Assembly: GCA_045630965.1 (NCBI GenBank)
Contig: JAZQTU010000013.1
Location: forward strand, 62,001 to 126,000
Source of the DNA: HGM04593 sp045630965
GTDB taxonomy: Bacteria > Bacteroidota > Bacteroidia > Bacteroidales > Bacteroidaceae
DNA: 64,000 bases
Direction of reading: 5' to 3'
A model generated the notes under the pieces. It saw only the letters and a program-made list of their open reading frames with translations. It was not told where the DNA came from and did no database searches. The first letter of the stretch is position 1, and each line of letters opens with the position of its first letter. A program made the position numbers and the translations under genes. Positions 25,830 to 34,472 of the stretch are shown in pieces.

Positions 25830-26960
25830 TTAAAGCTCTTTTCTAAATGCTCGACGACGTTTATGCTGGTCCTTGTCAAAATTATCCCATTGGCTCAACA
25901 TCTTTTTGTTGTCCTCAAGTTCGGGATTACTCTCAACATCTACAAATCCCATTTCTATAAAATTACCCAACAGGTGGTTGAACATCATAGCAAAAACACC
26001 TTTACTCTGATATTCAGGCTTGATTGCAACAAGCAAGAAATCAAGACGTTTTGGATGCTTTATGAACAACGCCTTCAATATGTGCCACCAACCGAACGGA
26101 AACAGTTTTCCTTTAGCTTTACGAAATGCATCGGAAAGAGAATATATACTTACTCCTATCGCTATAAGATTATCATCCTTGTCAACGATAAATGAAGCCA
26201 AGCGCATATCAATGACCGGAAGGTACATTTTTATGTACTGTTCTATCTGTTTTTCGCTCAGTTCGGAGTATCCGTGCAATTCGGCATAACATTCGTTGAT
26301 AAGACTGAACATCTGCTTGCCGTATCGTTTTGCCAATTCAGAACGTGACTTGCACTTTACAATCTTGAGGTTGTACTTACGCTCGACAATAGCCGACACA
26401 CGCACAGCTTTCTCCCACCTCTCTTCGGGAACATTAAAAAGGAATTCCACCCAATCGGCAGCCTTGAAATACCCCATTCGTTGCATATGCACAGGATAAT
26501 AGGGATAGTTATATATGGTCGCCATTGTACTCAAGCGGTCAAAACCTTCCACAAGCATACCCTCCGGGTCAAGATCTGTAAATCCCAAAGGTCCTTCTAT
26601 CTCTGTCATACCGCGTTCGCGGGCCCATTCCTCAACAGTTGAGAAGAGAGCGTCCACCACTTCATTGTCATCTATAAAATCAACCCAACCGAAACGGGCA
26701 GTACTACGACCCCACTTTTCATTGGCACGCTTGTTTATTATAGCAGCTATACGACCAACGACCTTACCATCCTTGTAAGCAAGAAAATAGTCAGCATCGC
26801 AGAACTCAAATGCAGCATTACGCTCCTTGCGCAAGGTATTTATTGTATCTTCATACAAATCGGGAACAAAGTATTCATTTCCTTTGTACAATTCGTAGTT
26901 AAAGCGAATAAACGTCTTAAGTTGCTTATGGCTTTCAACTTTTACAATATTTACTGACAT
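25830..26960 (-). CDS. GNAT-fold N-acetyltransferase-like protein of unknown substrate
   Basis: A 376-residue cytoplasmic protein of a family common in Bacteroidales. It starts MSVNIVKVESHKQLKTFIRF and shows a GNAT-like core (DYFLAYKDGKVVGRIAAIIN, then EGPLGFTDLDPEGMLVEGFD and a second acyl-CoA-binding-like segment AIKPEYQSKGVFAMMF). The arrangement suggests tandem GNAT domains, as in Fem-like or long-chain N-acyltransferases. Substrate is unknown. It precedes the topoisomerase B gene by 34 nt. A possible promoter lies at 26986-27017 on the minus strand (TTTG, 20 nt, TAAATTTA). Confidence 0.75.
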   Translation of the reverse strand: MSVNIVKVESHKQLKTFIRFNYELYKGNEYFVPDLYEDTINTLRKERNAAFEFCDADYFLAYKDGKVVGRIAAIINKRANEKWGRSTARFGWVDFIDDNEVVDALFSTVEEWARERGMTEIEGPLGFTDLDPEGMLVEGFDRLSTMATIYNYPYYPVHMQRMGYFKAADWVEFLFNVPEERWEKAVRVSAIVERKYNLKIVKCKSRSELAKRYGKQMFSLINECYAELHGYSELSEKQIEQYIKMYLPVIDMRLASFIVDKDDNLIAIGVSIYSLSDAFRKAKGKLFPFGWWHILKALFIKHPKRLDFLLVAIKPEYQSKGVFAMMFNHLLGNFIEMGFVDVESNPELEDNKKMLSQWDNFDKDQHKRRRAFRKEL

Positions 26961-27065
26961 GTAGTGGAGATTTTGTAAGTTCGCGTAAATTTACTACTTA
27001 ATTCCGAAATGAACAAATTTGCATTCACTCCGGTAATAAAAAACAAACGCTGTAATATATAATCA

Positions 27066-27755
27066 TCAAATACCTGGAAAATGTTTTTTCAAAACACGGC
27101 GCAGTTCTCTTGATTTTCCGTCACAAAATCCGTCAAGCATTGCCCAGAAACGTTCGCCATGGTTCATTTCGACAGTATGACACAATTCATGCAAAATAAT
27201 ATAATCAATGAGTTCATCAGGCAAAAGGACGAGGTATATACTAAGGCTTATACACCCTTTAGAGCTACAACTACCCCAACGGCTGTGACTGTCACGCACA
27301 GTGCACCGGCTATACTGCAAGCCATGCTTTCCGGCAAGCACCTCCAAACGCGACGGTAGCACCCTTTTGGCCTCGTCCGTGACAACGTTTACAACAGCCT
27401 TTCGCAACCATTCCTGTTTTTCTGCATAGTCGGTATTTTCCGGGCACATGAGTATCAAACGTTCTGCATCATGCACCCACATAAAATTTGCACCTCTATA
27501 CTCTTGAACAGCAATTCGGAATTTACCGCACCCAGCAGTGTATTGCGGACCGACAGACCTTACATTTTCGGCCAGCATCCGCCTCAACCTATCGCCATGA
27601 TTTGCCAAAGCCCGCTCAATATCAGCCTTCGTTGCATAAGGAGGAACTGTAATGCAGACAGCGCCATCACGTACACGCATGACAATGCGCTGCGTACGGT
27701 TATTCACAGAAACTCTGACAGTTCCCAATTCAGCATGATCAAACTCTTTTTTCAT
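27066..27755 (-). CDS. YgjP-like (M48-type) zinc metallopeptidase
   Basis: A 229-residue protein in the DUF45/YgjP family. The zinc motif is ILHELCHTVEMNHGERFW, with HExxH and the third histidine in NHGERFW, near residue 185; SRWGSCSSKGCISLS upstream is the other conserved signature. The ATG at 27755 (MKKEFDHAELG) is preferred because the upstream alternatives (27797 and a TTG) lie inside the terminator hairpin of speA. Cytoplasmic peptidases of this family (related to SprT) have poorly defined targets. Confidence 0.88.
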   Translation of the reverse strand: MKKEFDHAELGTVRVSVNNRTQRIVMRVRDGAVCITVPPYATKADIERALANHGDRLRRMLAENVRSVGPQYTAGCGKFRIAVQEYRGANFMWVHDAERLILMCPENTDYAEKQEWLRKAVVNVVTDEAKRVLPSRLEVLAGKHGLQYSRCTVRDSHSRWGSCSSKGCISLSIYLVLLPDELIDYIILHELCHTVEMNHGERFWAMLDGFCDGKSRELRRVLKKHFPGI

Positions 27756-27788
27756 ATACAAAGCACACTCAACCCTACAAAACAAGAA

Positions 27789-27817
27789 GGTTGCCATGGG
27801 GAACCCCACGGACAACC
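27789..27817 (-). terminator. Terminator of speA
   Basis: On the minus strand GGTTGTCCGTGGGG pairs with CCCCATGGCAACC (one bulge, one mismatch) around a 2-nt centre, then CTTCTTGTTTTG. It begins about 25 nt after the speA stop. Confidence 0.72.
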
Positions 27818-27841
27818 TCCATTTTCATATCATTTGTTTCA

Positions 27842-29737
27842 TCAATAGTCAAGATATGTATAACCGTATAGACCCGATCTATAGTTAGAGAGGAACTCTT
27901 TACCCTCTTCAAGCGTAATTCGTCCTTCCTTGACAGCGCTTGTTACCCAGCGTTCAAGCGTACGGACAAGTTTTCGTGCATCGAACTGGACGTAGTCAAG
28001 CACGTCAGCTATAGTCTCTCCATCGATGATCTTCTCTATTTGACAGCCTTTTTCATCAACACTAACATGCACAGCATTGGTATCACCAAACAGGTTATGC
28101 ATATCACCGAGAATTTCCTGATACGCACCTACAAGGAAGACACCAAGGTAGTACGGCTCATTTGATTTCATACGGTGCACCTTCAAAGAATCCGCCTTAC
28201 CGTTATAGTGAATGAAGTCGGTAATCTTTCCGTCGCTATCACATGTCATATCCTGTATTGTACAGTCACGGTCCGGACGTTCATCAAGACGATGTATTGG
28301 CATGATTGGGAAGAACTGGTCTATACCCCAACTGTCCGGCAAGCTCTGGAACAATGAGAAATTACAGAAATACTTGTCCGCAATAAGTTTTGGCAGTTTT
28401 CTCAAGTCATCAGGGACGTGCTTCATATTCTTTGCGATAGAAAGTATTTCACGAATTATACTCCAGAACATACTCTCAATCTGTGCACGTGTCTTCAGAT
28501 CAACAATTCCATGGCTGAAGAGTTCAAGAGCCTCCTCACGAATCTGTTGCGCGTCATGCAAGGCCTCAAGCATGGTACGTTGGTCCAATTCACACCAAAT
28601 CTTATAGAGTTCCTTTGCAAGATCATGGTCATTGGCTGCCACCTCCCATTCTTCGTCCATTTGTGGCAAAGCGGCTGTCTCAAGAACTTCAAAAATCAGT
28701 ACAGCATGATGAGCCGACAGTGAACGACCGCTCTCCGTAATTATGTTAGGATGTGGAATGTTATTTTTGTCTGCGGCATCAACCATTGTATATATGGCGT
28801 CATTGACATACTCCTGAATAGAATAGTTTACACTACTTTCACTGCTTGACGAACGGGTTCCGTCATAATCGACACCCAGACCACCGCCTATGTCTGTGAA
28901 CTCAATGTTATAACCCAACTTATGAAGCTGTACATAGAATTGCGATGCTTCACGCAAAGCTGTTTTTATATGACGTATGCGTGTAACCTGACTACCGATA
29001 TGAAAATGTATAAGTCGCAGACAGTCCTTGATATCATATTTCTCGAGTATCTCAAGCGCCTCAAGGAGCTCACTTGATGTCAAACCGAACTTGCTTGCAT
29101 CACCGCCACTCTCTTCCCATTTACCGCTACCTTCAGAAGCCAACTTGATACGGATTCCGATATTCGGACGTACGCCAAGTCTTTTACCGATTTTTGCAAT
29201 ACGCTTGAGTTCATTGAGCTTCTCTACAACCAAGAATATACGGCGTCCCATCTTTTGCGCAAGAAGGGCAAGTTCTATATAACTGTCATCCTTGTATCCG
29301 TTACAGATAATAAGTGAATCGCTATCTGTATTCATAGCTATAACAGCATGGAGTTCCGGTTTTGAACCAGCCTCAAGGCCAATGTTATATTTCTTGCCAT
29401 GGCTGGTAATCTCTTCAACAACAGGACGCATCTGGTTTACTTTTATAGGATATACTATAAAGCTCTCCCCATTGTAATGATATTCGTCAGCTGCAGTCTT
29501 GAAACAACCCGAAATTTTCTCAATGCGGTTATCAAGGATATCCGGAAAACGTATAAGCACAGGAGCCTGCACATCGCGCAGTTGCAATTCATCCATAAGC
29601 TCCTTTAGGTCAACCTGCACACCATCCTTCTTTGGTGTGACAGCAATATTCCCCTTCTCATTGATACTGAAATAAGAAGCTCCCCAACCGTTAATGTTGT
29701 ACAACTCCTCAGAGTCCTCAATGCGCCATTTTCTCAT
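27842..29737 (-). CDS. speA: Biosynthetic arginine decarboxylase
   Basis: A 631-residue PLP enzyme of the SpeA (fold III) type. The ATG at 29737 (MRKWRIEDSEELYNI) is the usual Bacteroidales start; the longer frame would begin at TTG. The PLP lysine is in VYPIKVNQ near residue 97, the phosphate-binding glycines are in FTDIGGGLGVDYDG near 280, and the active-site cysteine region follows. It makes agmatine from arginine for putrescine/spermidine synthesis, and in anaerobes may also resist acid. It lies downstream of aroK and has its own terminator. Confidence 0.97.
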   Translation of the reverse strand: MRKWRIEDSEELYNINGWGASYFSINEKGNIAVTPKKDGVQVDLKELMDELQLRDVQAPVLIRFPDILDNRIEKISGCFKTAADEYHYNGESFIVYPIKVNQMRPVVEEITSHGKKYNIGLEAGSKPELHAVIAMNTDSDSLIICNGYKDDSYIELALLAQKMGRRIFLVVEKLNELKRIAKIGKRLGVRPNIGIRIKLASEGSGKWEESGGDASKFGLTSSELLEALEILEKYDIKDCLRLIHFHIGSQVTRIRHIKTALREASQFYVQLHKLGYNIEFTDIGGGLGVDYDGTRSSSSESSVNYSIQEYVNDAIYTMVDAADKNNIPHPNIITESGRSLSAHHAVLIFEVLETAALPQMDEEWEVAANDHDLAKELYKIWCELDQRTMLEALHDAQQIREEALELFSHGIVDLKTRAQIESMFWSIIREILSIAKNMKHVPDDLRKLPKLIADKYFCNFSLFQSLPDSWGIDQFFPIMPIHRLDERPDRDCTIQDMTCDSDGKITDFIHYNGKADSLKVHRMKSNEPYYLGVFLVGAYQEILGDMHNLFGDTNAVHVSVDEKGCQIEKIIDGETIADVLDYVQFDARKLVRTLERWVTSAVKEGRITLEEGKEFLSNYRSGLYGYTYLDY

Positions 29738-29775
29738 GTCTGTTATATTCAATTGCTGTTAGTAAAAATATGACT

Positions 29776-30303
29776 TTATAGTTCTATCTCTCTTAAAAAA
29801 TTCTGAACCGACATCTCCACCTGTTTTACATCTTCAAGTTTGTCGGCTTCAAAGCGCTGCGCAGCCTTGCTGTAATAAGGCATTCTCTTTTCCAACTGCT
29901 CTGCGATAAACAGGCGCAGTTCCTCATCGCTCTTATTCATAATCAAAGGACGTTTCTTACGCGCTATGCTCAACCGTATAAAGAGCCTCTCCACATCCAC
30001 ATCAAGAAAAACGGTAGCCCCTTGACTGTTCATATATTCCATATTGTCAAAAAAGCATGGAGTACCTCCGCCCGTTGATATTACCACATCCTCGAACTCT
30101 CCGGCCTCATGCAACATACGGCGTTCAATATCCCTGAAACCTCCCTCACCTTTCTCTGCGAAAATCTGCGCAATGCTGCGGCACATTCTTTCCTCGATAT
30201 AACAATCCAGGTCTATGAATTCTATTCCCAGTTCCTTGGCAAGAGCGCGTCCAAGCGTTGTCTTGCCGGCCCCCATGTAACCGACGAGAAATATACGTGT
30301 CAT
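29776..30303 (-). CDS. aroK: Shikimate kinase
   Basis: A 175-residue P-loop kinase. Walker A is GYMGAGKTT at residues 8-16; the shikimate-binding DLD and FR motifs appear as FIDLDCYIEER and GGFRDIERRML; GGGTP near residue 78 contacts shikimate; the lid arginine is in RKKRPLI near 118. It phosphorylates shikimate in aromatic amino acid synthesis. Its ATG overlaps the topA stop codon in an ATGA, so the two are translationally coupled. Confidence 0.96.
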   Translation of the reverse strand: MTRIFLVGYMGAGKTTLGRALAKELGIEFIDLDCYIEERMCRSIAQIFAEKGEGGFRDIERRMLHEAGEFEDVVISTGGGTPCFFDNMEYMNSQGATVFLDVDVERLFIRLSIARKKRPLIMNKSDEELRLFIAEQLEKRMPYYSKAAQRFEADKLEDVKQVEMSVQNFLREIEL

Positions 30304-32624
30304 TTTTTCTTGGTATATTTTCTTTTAACAGGAGCTTTACCACCCTCTTTCTGTTTGTTGACAATATCAACACACTCCTCTAAAGATAATTCTGCAGGTA
30401 CAACGCCCTTTGGCAACTTATAATTGTTACCATCAAAAGCAATATATGGTCCAAAACGTCCATTGAGTACCTGCAACTCAGGTTTCTCATCAAATGTCTT
30501 GATTACACGCTCTGCATCGGCCTTGCGCTTTGCTTCAATGAGTTCTGCAGCCTCATCCAGACTTACAGTAAGCGGATCATGAGTCTTAGGCAGAGTTACA
30601 TAAGCATTACCATGCTTGATATAAGGACCAAATTTTCCGGCACCTACAGTCACTGTCTCGCCATCATAATCACCCAATATACGTGGAAGACTAAAGAGTC
30701 CCAAAGCCTCTTCTAGTGTTATTGTCTCAAGTGTCTGTCCCGGTTTCATCTGTGCAAAGCGTGGCTTTTCATCATCATTTGCAGAACCCACCTGCACAAT
30801 AGGTCCGAAACGTCCTATCTTTACAGAAACCGGTTTGCCGCTTACGGGATCATTACCAAGTACACGCTCACCGACTTTATACTCGTTCTTTGTCTGTATA
30901 ATTTCGTCGACTTTCGGTTCGAAATCCTTATAGAATTCTGAAATCAAATCGGACCACACACGCTTACCGTCGGCAATCTCATCAAAATCCTTTTCAACAG
31001 TCGCTGTAAAATTGTAGTCCATTATTTCGGGGAAGAAATCCAATAGGAAATCATTTACAACTACACCAATATCAGTAGGAAGCAACTTTGCTTTTTCTGC
31101 TCCAACGGTTTCTTTGTTCTCCTTGGCGGCAATCTTACCGTTCTTCAAAGTCAGAATATTGTATTTACGGGTAGTTCCACTCTTGTTCCCCTTTTCAACA
31201 TACCCTCTCTGCTGTATTGTGCTTATTGTAGGAGCATATGTTGATGGGCGACCGATTCCAAGTTCCTCAAGTTTACGCACAAGGCTTGCCTCGGTATATC
31301 GCGGAGGATGTTGTGTAAATCTCTCGGTTGCAACAATCTCTTTCGTTGTAAGCATGTCTCCCTTGTGAACAGCAGGTATAGCAACCACTTCACCCTGCGT
31401 CTCATCATCGGTGCTCTCACGGTATACCTGAAGGAAACCATCGAACACGGTAACCTCACCTGTTGCTACAAAACTTTCGGTATGTCCGCTGATTGAAATA
31501 TTTACAGTTGTCTTCTCTATGACAGCATCAGCCATCTGAGAAGCGATAGTACGTTTCCAGATCAATTCATAAAGTCTCTTTTCGGGAACAGAGCCCTCTA
31601 TTGTCGCATTGGACATATATGTAGGACGAATAGCTTCATGTGCCTCTTGGGCTCCTTTTGAGTTTGTCGAATAGTTACGGCTCTTCAGATACTTATCGCC
31701 ATACATTTCTGTAACGACACCCTTGCAAGATCCTATACAGAGTGATGATAGGTTCACAGAATCGGTACGCATATATGTAATATTTCCCGATTCATACAGT
31801 CTCTGTGCAACCATCATTGTCTGCGAAACGGTAAAACCAAGTTTTCGAGCAGCTTCCTGCTGCAAAGTGGATGTTGTAAACGGAGCTGCAGGAACACGTT
31901 TCTGCGGCTTGGTGCTTACATCATCAATGGTAAATGTTGCGTTGTCACAAGACTGCAGAAACTGTTCGGCCTCTTCTTTTGTCTTAAACCTCCTTGAAAG
32001 TTCGGTATTCAGTTCTCCGGCTCCATCGGGCAATTCAAATGTAGCAGTAATACGATAGCTACTTTCCGGATTGAAACGGTTAATCTCACGCTCACGTTCA
32101 ACAACAAGCCTTACGGTAACACTCTGCACACGACCCGCCGACAACGCAGGCTTTACCTTACGCCACAGCACCGGTGAAAGTTTGAAACCCACGATACGGT
32201 CAAGTACTCGACGTGCCTGCTGAGCATAGACGAGATTGGTATCAATTTCTCTTGGGTTCTCTATTGCATTAAGAATTGCATTCTTCGTAATCTCATGAAA
32301 GACAATGCGCTTAGTGTTTTCGGGCTTGAGTCCAAGTACTGTATACAAGTGCCAACTGATAGCCTCTCCTTCGCGGTCCTCATCGGATGCAAGCCAAACC
32401 ATTTCGGTTTTCTTCACCTCACTCTTGAGTGTGCTGACCAATTTTTCTTTCTCGACCGGTATCTCATATTCCGGCTCAAAAGTTGTGGTATTTATGCTGA
32501 ACTCCTTCTTCTTCAGGTCACATATATGACCATAACTCGACATCACTTTGTAATCCTTGCCAAGGAACTTCTCTATTGTCTTCGCTTTGGCAGGTGACTC
32601 AACTATAACTAAATTCTTCTGCAT
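30300..32624 (-). CDS. topA: DNA topoisomerase I
   Basis: A 774-residue type IA topoisomerase. The TOPRIM domain starts at LVIVESPAKAKTIEKFLG and has the acidic DEDREGEAIS motif near residue 110; the catalytic tyrosine is in ITYMRTDS near 285. The C-terminus lacks zinc fingers and instead carries at least three TopA C-terminal repeats with the GRFGPY/GKFGPY signature, plus a basic tail (KRKYTKKK). That arrangement is normal for Bacteroidota. It relaxes negative supercoils. A candidate -7 element is 57 nt upstream. Confidence 0.97.
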   Translation of the reverse strand: MQKNLVIVESPAKAKTIEKFLGKDYKVMSSYGHICDLKKKEFSINTTTFEPEYEIPVEKEKLVSTLKSEVKKTEMVWLASDEDREGEAISWHLYTVLGLKPENTKRIVFHEITKNAILNAIENPREIDTNLVYAQQARRVLDRIVGFKLSPVLWRKVKPALSAGRVQSVTVRLVVEREREINRFNPESSYRITATFELPDGAGELNTELSRRFKTKEEAEQFLQSCDNATFTIDDVSTKPQKRVPAAPFTTSTLQQEAARKLGFTVSQTMMVAQRLYESGNITYMRTDSVNLSSLCIGSCKGVVTEMYGDKYLKSRNYSTNSKGAQEAHEAIRPTYMSNATIEGSVPEKRLYELIWKRTIASQMADAVIEKTTVNISISGHTESFVATGEVTVFDGFLQVYRESTDDETQGEVVAIPAVHKGDMLTTKEIVATERFTQHPPRYTEASLVRKLEELGIGRPSTYAPTISTIQQRGYVEKGNKSGTTRKYNILTLKNGKIAAKENKETVGAEKAKLLPTDIGVVVNDFLLDFFPEIMDYNFTATVEKDFDEIADGKRVWSDLISEFYKDFEPKVDEIIQTKNEYKVGERVLGNDPVSGKPVSVKIGRFGPIVQVGSANDDEKPRFAQMKPGQTLETITLEEALGLFSLPRILGDYDGETVTVGAGKFGPYIKHGNAYVTLPKTHDPLTVSLDEAAELIEAKRKADAERVIKTFDEKPELQVLNGRFGPYIAFDGNNYKLPKGVVPAELSLEECVDIVNKQKEGGKAPVKRKYTKKK

Positions 32625-32680
32625 GACACTTAAAGCCGTTTCTATTGTAGTGAAATGACAATTCTTTTCTATTTTGCCGA

Positions 32681-32688
32681 CAAAAGTA
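32681..32688 (-). promoter_or_regulatory. Candidate -7 element of topA
   Basis: TACTTTTG on the minus strand (32688-32681) matches TAnnTTTG, 57 nt before the topA ATG. The nearest TTTG upstream is 24 nt away, longer than usual. Confidence 0.55.
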
Positions 32689-32756
32689 GAAAAGTTTCCT
32701 GTATATTAAAATCAAAAAAACGAAAAAAAACGAAAAGAGCCGGAAGCTTCTCCATA

Positions 32757-32776
32757 TAAAATAATATATTATTTTA
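32757..32776. repeat. AT-only palindrome between the barrel gene and topA
   Basis: A 20-bp perfect palindrome (TAAAATAATA/TATTATTTTA) lies in the 211-nt gap. A second small hairpin GGTGA-aaaaaa-TCACC sits at 32781-32796. Together they may end the minus-strand barrel transcript; the stems are weak. Confidence 0.4.
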
Positions 32777-32835
32777 ATTAGGTGAAAAAAATCACCAGCA
32801 GAGATATAGCCCTAAGCTCTTTCTATATCCGGATA

Positions 32836-34452
32836 TCAGAAATTCACAGTCACTCCCAACATGCCACGGATTCCTCTTGTATAATAGCCTGCATATTCAT
32901 AATACTTGCCGTTCAGAAGATTGTCACCCTGCAGGAAAGCTCCCACATACCTGTTGACAACATAGCTGATCCTTGCATGCAAGTCATGTTTGTCATTTGC
33001 AATACCCTTGGTATAATGCGTATAGTTATAACCAAGCTTAACTGTCATATTCCTTATCGGGAAAAGCTCTATTTTTGCATTTGCCGTAAATTCAGGTCTA
33101 AGCATCAGATAATCCTTATTATCACAGGTCCAATAGTCATATCTGGCATCAGCAGCCACATTCAACCAACCACCACAGTCATATCCAACTCTTGCACCCA
33201 CATGTACATTATTGGTCAGTTCCTGTGCGAAACAGCTATACACAAACTGCGATTGCGACATTTGCTCATCATCAACATACTGCAACAGATCATCCTTTGT
33301 AAGTACGTAGCCTGCGTAAACGTCAAAAGACAAAGGTTCTAAAGTCAAACGCGTACCGGCAACAAGATCAACAATCCTGTATGTAGGTTTTATCTGCTTG
33401 TCAAAAACACCCCAATAAGGCGTTATATTCTCTATAGCCTTGAAGCAATAGTCTTTACGTCCTCCTGTAACATTCGCATAAAAAGAGATTCTTTTGGTCA
33501 GTGCCTTATCAACGGTTATGTTTGGAGCTGCGGCAAAGACCGGACCGTTAGCTGTACGGAAGTTGAATTTTGCCCCGAACTTTATCTTCCAATCATTAAA
33601 ATTATAATTCACAAACGGATTGAAATCCATTGAAAGCAGATTCTTATAACCGTTACCGTTATATATAAAACCGTTAAAATCAACTTCGATACCAGCACTG
33701 CGCAGATATTTCCTGTAAATCTCGTGCGCTATCACTGTACCCGCATTTATATAATCCTCGGTAAAAGGCTTTTCCACGCCGCCGTTATAACTGATCAAAG
33801 AATGGGAGTATGCGACATTGAAGGTATATGACATGGGACCAACAAGCTGAGAGATACCATTCATTCCCACATTGTAGTTAAAATGATGCTGTCTGTCCAA
33901 TGCTCCATTAAATCCTGTAGCTTTTCTATAGTTGAATACCCTGTTATTGAAGTCACCGTTGACATTGAATATCAGTTTTTTGAAATTATATGCAAAGTCA
34001 GCGGCCGCAGCAGTATTATACATACGTGAATTCCATTCACTCTCCGCTTCTTTAACATCACATTTGAAGCCATCAAAAGCACCAAGAACCCTGAGATAAC
34101 TTTTCTTACCCAAATTGAGATTGTATGCCAATTTTGCATCAATATCATTTCTCACCCCATAGCCCAAACGCAAATATCCTGGCAAAGCCTTCTCCTGCAT
34201 TGGTAACAAATCTTTGGAATCCCTTTCACTGGTAAAACCTGTATATGGTGTAGCCTGTTTAGAGAACACCAATTCAGAAGGGACCGCATTGCTTTTTCCC
34301 TCAACAGTAGGAGTAAAATTCTTTTTATTAACAGTTACCACAGTTGGATTATAATCATTCTCTACGCTCACAATAACGTTCTTTGTATCCTCCTGCGCAT
34401 ACAGTATGCCACAAAAAAGCATAACTGTCAATGACAATATATTTCTTTTCAT
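32836..34452 (-). CDS. Predicted outer membrane beta-barrel protein (TonB-receptor-like)
   Basis: A 538-residue exported protein with a signal peptide (MKRNILSLTVMLFCGILYAQ). The body alternates aromatic and polar residues in many short strands (GYLRLGYGVRNDID, KSYLRVLGAFDG, FVNYNFNDWKIKFGAKFN) and ends in GVTVNF with a C-terminal phenylalanine, as in outer membrane barrels. No plug domain or TonB box is evident. It sits 20 nt downstream of the large TPR gene, so the two probably form one envelope system. Ligand or function is unknown. Confidence 0.78.
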   Translation of the reverse strand: MKRNILSLTVMLFCGILYAQEDTKNVIVSVENDYNPTVVTVNKKNFTPTVEGKSNAVPSELVFSKQATPYTGFTSERDSKDLLPMQEKALPGYLRLGYGVRNDIDAKLAYNLNLGKKSYLRVLGAFDGFKCDVKEAESEWNSRMYNTAAAADFAYNFKKLIFNVNGDFNNRVFNYRKATGFNGALDRQHHFNYNVGMNGISQLVGPMSYTFNVAYSHSLISYNGGVEKPFTEDYINAGTVIAHEIYRKYLRSAGIEVDFNGFIYNGNGYKNLLSMDFNPFVNYNFNDWKIKFGAKFNFRTANGPVFAAAPNITVDKALTKRISFYANVTGGRKDYCFKAIENITPYWGVFDKQIKPTYRIVDLVAGTRLTLEPLSFDVYAGYVLTKDDLLQYVDDEQMSQSQFVYSCFAQELTNNVHVGARVGYDCGGWLNVAADARYDYWTCDNKDYLMLRPEFTANAKIELFPIRNMTVKLGYNYTHYTKGIANDKHDLHARISYVVNRYVGAFLQGDNLLNGKYYEYAGYYTRGIRGMLGVTVNF

Positions 34453-34472
34453 ATTACTCAAAGAGTTGTTTC